Of a stretch of 64,000 bases of DNA, positions 33,101 through 41,183 are shown in pieces (the first letter of the stretch is position 1; every line of letters starts with the position of its first letter). The DNA is from Streptomyces sp. NBC_00258 (lineage in GTDB: Bacteria > Actinomycetota > Actinomycetes > Streptomycetales > Streptomycetaceae), in contig NZ_CP108081.1 of assembly GCF_036182465.1 (NCBI RefSeq), positions 2,542,001-2,606,000 of the forward strand, in the 5' to 3' direction. A program made the position numbers and the translations under genes. Below the pieces are notes generated by a model that had not been told where the DNA came from, did not search any database, and saw only the letters and a program-made list of their open reading frames with translations.

Positions 33101-35321
33101 GGACGGCGTCGAAGCCGCCCGGGCGACCGGCGTCACCATCAAGCCGTCCGAGCTGTACGACGCGTCGAAGGGCTACTCCGGCTACATCGGCAGGTCCATG
33201 TACTCCCCCGACCCGTACTTCGGCGGCGAGGTCGACGACTTCCGGATCTACAACCGGGCGCTGTCGCCCACCGAGGTCCTGGAGCTGAGCGGGAACACCA
33301 CGGGGATCGCCACGGCGTCACACCCCGCGCTCAAGGTCGACGCGATCATCGACGACGCGGACAGCAAGGTCACCCTCCCGCTGGCCGAGGGCAGTGATGT
33401 CACCGCCCTGGCACCGGAGTTCGGCCTCGCCCACGGCGCGACCATCAGTCCCGCCTCGGGCTCGCTGCACGACTTCACCGAGCCGGTGAAGTACGAGGTG
33501 ACCGGCTCGGACGGCAAGAAGCGCACCTGGACGGTCAGGGCGCTGGAGATGAAGAGCCCGGTGCTGCCGGGCCTCAACGCCGACCCGAACATCACGAGGT
33601 TCGGCGACACCTTCTACATCTACCCGACCACCGACGGCTTCCCCGGCTGGAGCGGCACACAGTTCAAGGCGTACTCCTCCAAGGACCTGGTCCACTGGAA
33701 GGACCACGGCGTCATCCTCGACCTGGGGCCGGACGTCAGCTGGGCCGACAGCAGGGCCTGGGCGCCGGCGATCGAGGAGCGGAACGGCAAGTACTACTTC
33801 TACTTCTGCGCCGACGCGAACATCGGTGTCGCGGTGTCCGACTCGCCCACGGGCCCGTTCAAGGACGCGCTGGGCAAGCCGCTGCTGAAGGCGGGCCAGT
33901 ACCCGGGCCAGATGATCGACCCGGCGGTGTTCACCGACGACGACGGCACGCCGTATCTGTACTGGGGCAACGGCAGGGCGTACGCCGTCCCGCTGAACGA
34001 CGACATGGTCTCCTTCGACGCGTCGAAGGTCACCGACATGACTCCCAGCGGCTACAACGAGGGCACCTTCGTCATCAAGCGCAAGGGCACCTACTACTTC
34101 ATGTGGTCGGAGAACGACACCCGGGACGAGAACTACCGCGTCGCCTACGCGACCGGCTCCTCGCCCACTGGTCCCTGGACCAAGCGGGGCGTGATCCTGG
34201 AGAAGGACCTGTCCCTGGGCATCAAGGGCCCCGGCCACCACTCGGTGGTCAAGGTGCCGAACACCGACGACTGGTACATCGCCTACCACCGATTCGCCAT
34301 CCCCGGCGGTGACGGCACGAACCGCGAAACCACCATCGACAAGCTGGAGTTCGACGCCGACGGGCTGATCGAGAAGGTCGTCCCGACGCTGTCGAGCATC
34401 GACCCGGTGACCATCGTCCGGGCGGGTCCTGACGCGATGGGCACCGAAGGGAGCGCGATCCCGGTCACCGGCACGATCTCCGGCGCGGGCAAGCCACGGT
34501 GGACGGTCGAGGACGGAGCACCCTGCACCTTCGCCGACCCCGAGGCCGTCCTCACCTCGGTCACCTGCGCCGACGACGGCACGTACGAGGTGACACTGAC
34601 CGGAGGCCGAAGCAGCGACACGCTCACCGTGACCGTGGACAACGCGGCGCCAGTGATCACGTCGGCGACGGGGCCCGCCTCGGCGGTGTCCGTCGGCAAG
34701 AGCGCGGCTGTCAAGGCCCTGTTCACCGACCTGGGGTCCGACGACACCCAGACGTGCAAGGTCGACTGGAAGGACGGCACCGAGCCGTCCACGGGCACCG
34801 TCACGAGCGCGGGCTGCTCGGCCACACACACGTACAAGAAGGCGGGCATCCACCGTCCGGTGATCACCGTCACCGACGACGACGGCGGCAAGGACAGCAC
34901 CCAGCTGCCCGAACTGGTCGTCTACGACCGCGGGGCCGGTCCGATCGCCGGCGTCGGAGTCATTGCCTCCCCGGCGGGCGCGTACCCGGCGAAGCCCTCG
35001 CTGACCGGTCTTGCGGGCTTCTCCTTCGGTGCCGCGTACAAGAAGGCGAAGGACACGGTGCCCAGCGGCAACGCGACCTTCGACTACGCGGCCGGCAAGG
35101 TGAAGTTCCGTTCCACCGGCTCGGACTGGCTCGTCGTCACCCGCTCCGAAGCCCAGTACCAGGGCTCGGGCACGGTCAACGGCACCGCCGGATACACCTT
35201 CCGCATCACCATCACCGACTCCCCCGACACGTACCGCATCAGGATCTGGAAGAAGTCCACCGGCGATGTCGTCTACGACAACCGCACGGGCACGAAGGCG
35301 TACGGCATCGTGTTCGGCTAG
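30123..35321 (+). CDS. Giant secreted double-GH43 protein with LamG, Ig-like and PKD domains
   Basis: A 1732-residue secreted multidomain protein with a signal peptide ending near AHAAES. In order: LamG lectin-like domain (about 40-255); two Ig-like repeats (260-435); a first GH43-like propeller (440-750, LRDPFIIRSPEG near 493, WAPEAFYDE near 561); a bacterial Ig domain (757-830); a second LamG (839-1058); an Ig-like linker; a second GH43 propeller (1144-1425, ADPNITRFGD at the base, MIDPAVFTDDDGTPYLYWG near 1263, YNEGTFVIKRKG near 1310); an Ig-like segment; a PKD-like domain (1508-1595); and a C-terminal beta domain (1605-1732). It probably attacks arabinose or galactose side chains on an insoluble polymer. 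A hairpin terminator follows. Confidence 0.9.
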   Translation: MYLARPRSRTRRWAGGFAGLTAASLLLGLAGPVAPAHAAESADITDGLALWYKLDAASGTTVADASGNGRTGTVNGAATWSDAGEGLSFNGSDTYVKVPDNIMSGMNSISVSMDVKVDSAQNTPYFVYGFGNTSGSAGNGYLFTTGSTFRTSIASGNWSTEQTTQPTPARAMTRAVWKQVTYTQTGNTGVLYEDGVEVARNTAVTITPGSIGSGTTTANYIGKSVYPGDKLFKGSIRDFRVYDRALAGSEVEQLSLPVATRGVADDKAALTLGDTSAVVADLTLPGTGTAGGSSISWDSDTPSVVSDSGAVTRPAAGEPDGHATLTATLKKGSVTDTKSFDVTVPAAFDDDTATERAAEALKVDNLDDVRGNITLPATGSYGTKVAWASAKPDVVSADGVVHRPAHGDGGTTVELTATVTKGDARATRLLTAKVPELPAEAPLKGYMFSYFTGEGTSDGEQLYAALSKGDDPLKWRELNEGKPVLTSTLGEKGLRDPFIIRSPEGDKFYQIATDLRIYGNGNWDASQRTGSKSIMVWESTDLVHWTDQRLVKVSPDSAGNTWAPEAFYDEKLGSYVVFWASKLYDNPEHSGDTYNRMMYATTRDFRTFSEPKVWIDRGYSVIDSTMIKQGDTYYRLSKDERNNSSSTPNSKFIFQEKSDSILDESWDFVAEGIGKGAMSAAEGPLVFKSNTEEKWYAFLDEFGGRGYIPFETTNLASGNWTPSTGYELPSEPRHGTVLPVTQAEYDRLLKAYQPDQIVESVEDVKVTTGIGDAPVLPGTVIAEYADGVKRPVSVTWDDVPASAYAQAGTFTVKGSLPDGAALRVEAEVTVSAEGPEVPADLVLHYGFDETGGSIARDSSGHGYHGTYVRTPDFGTGVDGGSFKMSGGSSSSTTSPYVRIPNGVLKGADSVTVSTYAKWKGGDNFQWLFGLGPDSDKYLFATPSNGGGKLFSAITKATWSGEKQMTGGSQLTPGKWQHVTVTVNSATETAILYVDGVEAARATGVTIKPSELYDASKGYSGYIGRSMYSPDPYFGGEVDDFRIYNRALSPTEVLELSGNTTGIATASHPALKVDAIIDDADSKVTLPLAEGSDVTALAPEFGLAHGATISPASGSLHDFTEPVKYEVTGSDGKKRTWTVRALEMKSPVLPGLNADPNITRFGDTFYIYPTTDGFPGWSGTQFKAYSSKDLVHWKDHGVILDLGPDVSWADSRAWAPAIEERNGKYYFYFCADANIGVAVSDSPTGPFKDALGKPLLKAGQYPGQMIDPAVFTDDDGTPYLYWGNGRAYAVPLNDDMVSFDASKVTDMTPSGYNEGTFVIKRKGTYYFMWSENDTRDENYRVAYATGSSPTGPWTKRGVILEKDLSLGIKGPGHHSVVKVPNTDDWYIAYHRFAIPGGDGTNRETTIDKLEFDADGLIEKVVPTLSSIDPVTIVRAGPDAMGTEGSAIPVTGTISGAGKPRWTVEDGAPCTFADPEAVLTSVTCADDGTYEVTLTGGRSSDTLTVTVDNAAPVITSATGPASAVSVGKSAAVKALFTDLGSDDTQTCKVDWKDGTEPSTGTVTSAGCSATHTYKKAGIHRPVITVTDDDGGKDSTQLPELVVYDRGAGPIAGVGVIASPAGAYPAKPSLTGLAGFSFGAAYKKAKDTVPSGNATFDYAAGKVKFRSTGSDWLVVTRSEAQYQGSGTVNGTAGYTFRITITDSPDTYRIRIWKKSTGDVVYDNRTGTKAYGIVFG

Positions 35322-35340
35322 GTCTGACGCACCACCGAGA

Positions 35341-35376
35341 GAGCGGCGCCCGGGCTCGTGAGTCCGGGCGCCGCTC
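35341..35376 (+). terminator. Intrinsic terminator after the giant GH43 gene
   Basis: 13-bp arms (35341-35353, 35364-35376) with further pairing in the 10-base centre, 20 bases past the stop. Confidence 0.85.
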
Positions 35377-35523
35377 CGTGTCTCCCGGCCGTCGCCGAAC
35401 CCGCGTCCTGGCCCGGACCGTTCGTCCGGCCACATGCGGCGCTCGGGCGGTCGGTAGGGTGCGTCCACATCGTCGACGATCACATGTGCGCGGCCCCCGG
35501 GCCGCCGGGGGGAAGGACCGCCT

Positions 35524-37260
35524 GTGGCCAACTTGCCGGGCGTACTGGCACTGCCTCGGATGCTCCGTCATTTCGCGACCACCGGTGAAGGGCTCCCCGA
35601 GGACGGCGCGGTGGAGTTGGACGCTCCTGACGACGCGCTCCATGCCGTGCTCTCCGCCGCCAGGTCCGGGATGTGGGAGCCGGCCGCGACCCTTCTGGCA
35701 GAGACTCGCTCCGCCGGGGACTGGTACCGGCGCGGCCGGTTCAGCGCCGGCCTCGCCGAGCTGGCACTGCACCACCACGGGTGGCTGGACGACTGGAACC
35801 GGGCACGGCCCGGCGACCCCGATCTGGCCCTGGTACTCGCCGAACTGGAGATCGACCGCGCCTGGCAGATCCGTACGGCGGCACGCGCCCGCCATGTTTC
35901 ACAGGAGCAGTTCCAGGCGTTCCGCACCGTCCTGAGCGACGCCACGCCGGTCCTGCGGACGGCCGCCGACCTGAACCCGGGCGACCCCGTTCCCTGGCGG
36001 ATCCTCATCGGCCATGCCATGGGGCTCGGCGCGCCCCGCGAGGTGTTCGACGAGTATCTGGCGCGAGGCAGGGACGGCGACCCGCACGACCTCGGCCTGC
36101 ACACCCGTGCGGTGCAGTACCTGGCGCAGAAGTGGTACGGCTCGCATGCCGAGATGTTCGACTTCGCGGAGTCGGCCGCCGCCGCGGCGCCCAAGGGTTC
36201 GTTGCTGCGCGGTCTGCCCCTGCAGGCGGTCACCGAGTACGCCCTGGAGCACGACGCGGGGATCGGCCGGGGGCCGGTCGCCTGGTCCCGTATCGAGGCC
36301 GTCGTCGAGGCGGGTCTCGAACTCTCCGCCGCCTACGGGCCGGGCGACCGGCAGGCCGCGGGGTTCCGCAACCATCTCGCCCTCGCGCTGATCCGCTGCG
36401 AGCGCCACCACGAGGCCCTGGAGGTCTTCCGGCTCATAGGCACCGACGCGCGCACCTTCCCCTGGGCGTACCTCGGCGACGCCCGGGAGGTCTTCCTCCT
36501 GCTGCGCAAGGGGACCCGTGTCCAGGTGTCCCGATCCACCCCGTACTTCGGCGGTGCCGACCCCTCCTCCGTGGCCGAAGCCCCGTCCGGAACGTCCGCG
36601 CCGGGCATGGCAGCGACCGCACCCGCGGCCATGGCCCTGGCGGTCGTCGGTGCCCCGATGCGCGAGGTCCGCGAGGCGGTCCTGATCACCGGTACGACCG
36701 TGCGCCTTGCTCCGGCGCCCCGTGGCAGCACCCTGGTCGAGACCGCGCCCTCGGCCGATCCGCCGGCCCGCCGCAAGGGCACGCGCAGGACTCTGCTGGG
36801 CGAGGGCGACCTGCCCCGGCTCGCCCGCGCGTTCAGCAGGGGGGAGACCTGGCCGGTCCTCGTGGTGGCGAGGGAAGGAGCCGACTACACGCTCCGCCTG
36901 TACCGCGACGGCCGGGAACTGACCGCCCACACCTGGTGGACCGACCCGGCGGAGATGCCGACGCAGGAAGAGGCGGCGAAGCGGGCGACGGCGCTGGCGG
37001 CCTCCTACGGCATCGCGGACCACCGGCCGCTCACCGCCGCCCTGCGCGGCGTCGGCGCACCACTGCAGCACGTCGGGGAGACGTTCGCGATGCTCAAGCT
37101 GCCACCGCTGCCTGCCGGATTCGGCCGGCGCCCCGAACCGCTCGCGGACGTGCCGGGCGCTCAGGTCGTGGCACGGCGTTCCCTCTTCGGCGCCATCAAG
37201 GAGACGCTGGCCCCGGACGGCTCGGCCCACCGCGGCGGGGAACTGCCACCGTTGTCCTGA
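35524..37260 (+). CDS. Uncharacterised 578-residue helical-repeat-like protein
   Basis: I do not recognise the family with confidence. The start is GTG 35524 after GGGGGGAAGGA. No signal peptide or membrane helix is seen, so it is probably cytoplasmic. Residues 1-330 are rich in amphipathic helices with TPR-like wording (AAGFRNHLALALIRCERHHEALEVFRLIG, WYRRGRFSAGLAELALHHHGW). A Pro/Ala/Ser-rich linker near 340-370 follows. The C-terminal third is mixed alpha/beta (PVLVVAREGADYTLRLYRDG, HVGETFAMLKLPPLPAGFG). It is monocistronic, bounded by terminators on both sides, and its neighbours give no functional hint. Confidence 0.75.
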   Translation: MANLPGVLALPRMLRHFATTGEGLPEDGAVELDAPDDALHAVLSAARSGMWEPAATLLAETRSAGDWYRRGRFSAGLAELALHHHGWLDDWNRARPGDPDLALVLAELEIDRAWQIRTAARARHVSQEQFQAFRTVLSDATPVLRTAADLNPGDPVPWRILIGHAMGLGAPREVFDEYLARGRDGDPHDLGLHTRAVQYLAQKWYGSHAEMFDFAESAAAAAPKGSLLRGLPLQAVTEYALEHDAGIGRGPVAWSRIEAVVEAGLELSAAYGPGDRQAAGFRNHLALALIRCERHHEALEVFRLIGTDARTFPWAYLGDAREVFLLLRKGTRVQVSRSTPYFGGADPSSVAEAPSGTSAPGMAATAPAAMALAVVGAPMREVREAVLITGTTVRLAPAPRGSTLVETAPSADPPARRKGTRRTLLGEGDLPRLARAFSRGETWPVLVVAREGADYTLRLYRDGRELTAHTWWTDPAEMPTQEEAAKRATALAASYGIADHRPLTAALRGVGAPLQHVGETFAMLKLPPLPAGFGRRPEPLADVPGAQVVARRSLFGAIKETLAPDGSAHRGGELPPLS

Positions 37261-37281
37261 CTCGACCGCCACTCACGCCAA

Positions 37282-37312
37282 GGGCCCGCCCCGAGTGTTT
37301 CCGGGCGGGCCC
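37282..37312. terminator. Bidirectional terminator between convergent genes
   Basis: 10-bp arms GGGCCCGCCC/GGGCGGGCCC (37282-37291, 37303-37312) with an 11-base loop, between the unknown protein gene and the last furanose-permease gene. Confidence 0.85.
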
Positions 37313-37335
37313 ACAGGCGAGGAGCGGACGGTGGG

Positions 37336-38358
37336 TCAGGTCTTGCGGCGGGACGTCATCGCTCGCTGGATCAGGATGAACGCGCACAGCAGCACACCCG
37401 TCGCGATCTTCGTCCACCACGAGCTCAGCGTGCCCTCGAACTGGATGAGGCTCTTGATGAGGCCGAGGACGAGGACGCCGAAGAGGGTGCCGATCACATA
37501 GCCGGAGCCGCCCGTGAGGAGCGTGCCGCCGATGACGACCGCGGCGATCGCGTCGAGCTCCATACCGGTGGCGTGCAGGGGGTCGCCGGACTGGATGTAG
37601 AGGGTGAAGAGGAGTCCGGCGAGCGCCGAGCAGAAACCGCTCATCGTGTATACGGCGATCTTGGTGCCGCCCTGCGGAAGGCCCATCAGCAGGGCCGACT
37701 GCTCGTTGCCGCCGATGGCGTACACCCGGCGTCCGAAGCGCGTGTAGTGCAGGACGTAGAACGCCGCGGCCAGCACCACCAGCGCCACTATGGCCCCGAT
37801 GGAGAGGAAGGCCCCTCCCAGTGACACCTGCGTCTGGGCCATGCTGCTCACGGAGGAGTCGCTGATGGAGATGGACTCCTTGCTGATGACCAGGCACAGG
37901 CCCCGGAAGAGGAAGAGGCCGGCGAGGGTCACGATGAAGGGCTGGATCTCGAAGTTCTGGATCACATAGCCCATCAGGAAGCCGCCGAAGGCTCCCACCG
38001 CGAGCGCCATGGGGATGACGACCACGATCGGCAGGCCCTGCCGCTCCACCAGCCATGCCGTGAACATGGTCGTGAAGCCGATGACGGAGCCGACGGAGAG
38101 GTCGATGCCGCCGGACAGGATGACGAAGGTGGCGCCGACGGCTGCGACCAGCAGATAGCTGTTGTCGATGAACAGGTTCAGGAAGACCTGCGATTCGGCG
38201 AACCCGTAGTTCTGGTACCGGCTCAGGCCGATGACGTACATCACGAGGAACAGTCCGGCCGTCACCAGGACGGGCAGCCGCCGGTCGCCGAGTACGCGTG
38301 CGGCCTTGCTGGTCGTGCGGCTGTCCGCCGCCGTCGGCCGCTGGGTGGTCGTGCTCAT
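37336..38358 (-). CDS. yjfF: Furanose ABC importer permease (YjfF-like)
   Basis: A 340-residue RbsC/BPD_transp_2-type membrane protein with family segments GGIDLSVGSVIGFTTM and VIGGTLLTGGSGYVIGTLFG. I start it at 38358 (MSTTTQRPTA), overlapping the upstream stop by one base, rather than the long in-frame extension through the other permease. The order binding protein, ATPase, permease, permease equals E. coli ytfQ-ytfR-ytfT-yjfF, the galactofuranose importer. Last gene of the operon. Confidence 0.9.
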   Translation of the reverse strand: MSTTTQRPTAADSRTTSKAARVLGDRRLPVLVTAGLFLVMYVIGLSRYQNYGFAESQVFLNLFIDNSYLLVAAVGATFVILSGGIDLSVGSVIGFTTMFTAWLVERQGLPIVVVIPMALAVGAFGGFLMGYVIQNFEIQPFIVTLAGLFLFRGLCLVISKESISISDSSVSSMAQTQVSLGGAFLSIGAIVALVVLAAAFYVLHYTRFGRRVYAIGGNEQSALLMGLPQGGTKIAVYTMSGFCSALAGLLFTLYIQSGDPLHATGMELDAIAAVVIGGTLLTGGSGYVIGTLFGVLVLGLIKSLIQFEGTLSSWWTKIATGVLLCAFILIQRAMTSRRKT

Positions 38359-39449
38359 CACGACACCTCCATCTTGGGAGAGGCCTCGGCCGCCGGGGCG
38401 GTCTCCGCCGGTGCCGGTGCCGCGGCCTTCTTGCCGCCGCCCTTCGCGCCGAACACCTTGGCGCGGAACTTCGGCGACTGCATCAGGCAGACGATGATGA
38501 CGACGGCGGCCTTGAAGACCAGGTTGGTCTGGGTCGGCACGCCGATGGTGTAGATCGTGGTGGTCAGGGTCTGGATGACGAGGGCGCCGACGACCGTGCC
38601 CCCGATGGAGAACCGGCCGCCGAGCAGCGACGTACCGCCGATGACCACGGCGAGGATCGCGTCGAGCTCGATCCACAGACCGGCGTTGTTGCCGTCCGCG
38701 GCCGAGGTGTTGGAGCTGATCATCAGGCCCGCGATACCGGCGCACAGCGCGCAGAACACGTACACCATGATCTTGATCCGCATGGACCTGATGCCGACCA
38801 GGCGGCTGGCCTCGGCGTTGCCGCCGACGGACTCGACGAGCAGGCCGAGGGCCGTGCGGCGGGTGATCACCACGGTGACGGCCACGACGGCGGCCACGAT
38901 GAAGATGGAGAAGGGCAGCGTCAGCCAGTAGCCGCCGCCGATCAGCTTGTACGGCTCGCTGTTGACGGTGATGATCTGCCCGTCGGTGATCAGCTGGGCG
39001 ACACCGCGGCCGGCGACCATGATGATCAGCGTGGCGATGATCGGCTGGATGCCCATCCTGGCGACCAGGAAGCCGTTCCAGAGGCCGCAGACGATCGCGG
39101 CCACCAGTCCGATGCCCAGGGCCAGGAACACCCCGGACAGGGCGCTCTGGTCGGCCTGGTCGCTGATGTACGAACACGTCAGGGCGCCGGTGATGGCGAC
39201 CACGGCGCCGACCGAGAGGTCGATGCCGCCGGTGGCGATGACCAGGGTCATGCCGACCGCGACCAGGATGAGGGGCGAGCCGAACAGGACGATCGAGACG
39301 AGGCTGCCGTAGAGGTGGCCGTCCGTCATCTTGATCGCGAAGAAGTCGGGTGTGAAGGGAACGTTGACGAGCAGCAGGATGACCAGCACGGCGACCGGCC
39401 AGAACAGGTGATGGTGTGTCAGCGCTCGCCATCGGGGAGTGGTGGTCAC
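38358..39449 (-). CDS. ytfT: Furanose ABC importer permease (YtfT-like)
   Basis: A 363-residue partner permease of the same family (ATGGIDLSVGAVVAITGAL, VIGGTSLLGGRFSIGGTVVGA). The C-terminus is a Lys/Ala/Pro-rich tail (KGGGKKAAAPAPAETAPAAEA). The ATG at 39449 overlaps the ATPase stop by ATGA. It forms the membrane channel with the YjfF-like protein. Confidence 0.92.
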   Translation of the reverse strand: MTTTPRWRALTHHHLFWPVAVLVILLLVNVPFTPDFFAIKMTDGHLYGSLVSIVLFGSPLILVAVGMTLVIATGGIDLSVGAVVAITGALTCSYISDQADQSALSGVFLALGIGLVAAIVCGLWNGFLVARMGIQPIIATLIIMVAGRGVAQLITDGQIITVNSEPYKLIGGGYWLTLPFSIFIVAAVVAVTVVITRRTALGLLVESVGGNAEASRLVGIRSMRIKIMVYVFCALCAGIAGLMISSNTSAADGNNAGLWIELDAILAVVIGGTSLLGGRFSIGGTVVGALVIQTLTTTIYTIGVPTQTNLVFKAAVVIIVCLMQSPKFRAKVFGAKGGGKKAAAPAPAETAPAAEASPKMEVS

Positions 39450-40984
39450 TGGTGCTCTCCGCTCGCGATGGTCTCCAGGATCCGGGTGGTGGTGATCTCG
39501 GGCCCGTTGGCGAGCTGCGCCACCAGCTTGCGGTCACGCAGCACTCCGATGGTGTGGCTGAGCCGCAGGACCTCCTCCAGCTCGGCCGCGATGTACAGCA
39601 CGGCCATGCCCTCCTCGGAGAGCGAGACCACGAGTTTCTGGATCTCGGCCTTCGCGCCGATGTCGATGCCGCGCGTCGGCTCGTCCAGGATCAGCAGTTT
39701 CGGCTGGGTGATCAGCCAGCGGGCGAGCAGCACCTTCTGCTGGTTGCCGCCGCTGAGCTGGCCGACCCTGGCCTCGGGGTTGGCCGGCCGGATGTCCAGG
39801 GCCTTGATGTACTTGGCGACGAGTTCGTCGCGCTGGGCGACGGGGATGGGCCGGGTCCAGCCGCGGGTGGCCTGCAGGGCGAGGATGATGTTCTCCCGCA
39901 CCGTCAGGTCCGGTACGAGGCCCTCGGTCTTGCGGTTCTCCGAGCAGAACGCGACGCCCGCGGCGATCGCGTCGTTCGGGGCGCTCATCGAGACCTGCTT
40001 GCCGCCGATGGTCAGCTTGCCGCTGTCGGGGTGGTCGGCACCGAAGAGCAGCCGGGCGAGTTCGGTGCGGCCCGATCCGAGGAGTCCGGCGAGTCCGATG
40101 ACCTCGCCCTTCTTGATCTCCAGGTCGAAGGGCGCGATTCCGCCGACGCGTCCGAGGCCGTCCGCCTGGAGCAGCGGTTCGCCCACGTCGGAGTGGAGTT
40201 GCTGGTCGTGCAGCTCCTCCAGCTGGTCCAGGGCCTTGCCGATCATCAGCTGTACGAGGCCGACCTGGTCGAGGTCGCGGACCATGTGCTCGCCGACCAG
40301 GGTGCCGTTGCGCAGGACGGTCATCCGGTCGCAGACCTCGTAGATCTGGTCGAGGAAGTGCGACACGAAGAGGATCGCGACGCCGTCGTCCTTCAACCGC
40401 CGCATCAGGGCGAAGAGTTCGAGGACCTCGTCGCGGTCGAGGCTCGACGTCGGCTCGTCGAGGATGAGCACCTTGGTGCCCGCCCCCTGACCGTCGGCGT
40501 CTCCGGTGCCCACCGACCGTACGATCGCGACCAGTTGCTGCACGGCCAGCGGGTACGAGGACAGGGGCGCGGTGACGTCGATGTCGAGACCGAGCCGGTC
40601 GACCAGCTCGGCGGCCTCACGACGCAGCCGCTTCCACTGGATGCGGCCGAAGCGGGTGGGTTCGCGTCCGATGAAGATGTTCTCCGCCACCGACAGGTTG
40701 GGGCAGAGGTTGACCTCCTGGTAGACCGTGCTGACGCCGGCCTGCTGCGCCTGCGACGGGCTGGTGAACCGTACGGACGTGCCGTTCAGGGTGACGGTGC
40801 CGCCGTCCAGGGAGTGGACCCCGGTCAGCACCTTGATGAGGGTGGACTTGCCGGCGCCGTTCTCGCCGAGCAGTGCGTGGATCTCGCCGGGGAAGAGCCG
40901 GAAGTCGACACCCGACAGAGCCCGTACCCCCGGAAACTCTTTGACTATGCCCGTCATCTCCAGGACGGGCAGCGGCTCTGCCAT
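39446..40984 (-). CDS. ytfR: Furanose ABC importer ATPase, two nucleotide-binding domains (YtfR-like)
   Basis: A 512-residue double ATPase. The N-domain has Walker A LLGENGAGKSTL (near 38) and Walker B VLILDEPTSSLD. The C-domain has the degenerate Walker A GLLGSGRTELARLL, signature LSGGNQQKVLLARW and Walker B LLILDEPTRGID, the normal RbsA/YtfR pattern. An insert (GTGDADGQGAGTK) sits where the first signature motif is usually found, so the N-domain signature is replaced; this is worth noting. ATG 40984 follows GAGGAG by 7 bases and is preferred to the in-frame start at 40999. Confidence 0.92.
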   Translation of the reverse strand: MAEPLPVLEMTGIVKEFPGVRALSGVDFRLFPGEIHALLGENGAGKSTLIKVLTGVHSLDGGTVTLNGTSVRFTSPSQAQQAGVSTVYQEVNLCPNLSVAENIFIGREPTRFGRIQWKRLRREAAELVDRLGLDIDVTAPLSSYPLAVQQLVAIVRSVGTGDADGQGAGTKVLILDEPTSSLDRDEVLELFALMRRLKDDGVAILFVSHFLDQIYEVCDRMTVLRNGTLVGEHMVRDLDQVGLVQLMIGKALDQLEELHDQQLHSDVGEPLLQADGLGRVGGIAPFDLEIKKGEVIGLAGLLGSGRTELARLLFGADHPDSGKLTIGGKQVSMSAPNDAIAAGVAFCSENRKTEGLVPDLTVRENIILALQATRGWTRPIPVAQRDELVAKYIKALDIRPANPEARVGQLSGGNQQKVLLARWLITQPKLLILDEPTRGIDIGAKAEIQKLVVSLSEEGMAVLYIAAELEEVLRLSHTIGVLRDRKLVAQLANGPEITTTRILETIASGEHQ

Positions 40985-41084
40985 GGCAGCGCTCCTCATG
41001 GATTTCGTTCAGGCCCGCAGGGAGCCCCCTGAGCCGAGGCGTTCGGCCGGACGGAGGCTCCCTGGCGGTGGGTGCGGTCGGTCG

Positions 41085-41183
41085 GTACGTGCGGGTCGAC
41101 GCCCGCGGATCAGTACCTGCGGATCGACACCCGCGGATCAGTACCTGCTGGTTCGAACCCGAAGGTCAGTACTTGCGGGTCGG
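41085..41183. repeat. 28-bp tandem repeat spanning the ytfQ-like stop codon
   Basis: Units at 41085-41112, 41113-41140 and 41141-41168, with a partial fourth running into the coding end (41169-41183). Each begins GTACnTGC and ends with TCA, the complement of a stop codon; the real stop is the last TCA (41166-41168). Each unit can also fold as GCGGG/CCCGC. It lies between the binding-protein and ATPase genes and may reduce read-through or stabilise the upstream message. Confidence 0.85.

Noticed and set aside
33318..35531. 737-codon frame antisense to the giant GH43 gene
   Set aside because: Shadow frame with Arg/Gly/Asp/Val-rich sequence and no ribosome site.
37336..39537. Single 733-codon frame covering both furanose permeases
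   Set aside because: The N-terminal part is a shadow of the YtfT-like gene; the YjfF-like protein starts at 38358.
41085..41183. CRISPR-like repeat array
   Set aside because: The 28-bp units are contiguous with no spacers, and no cas genes are present.
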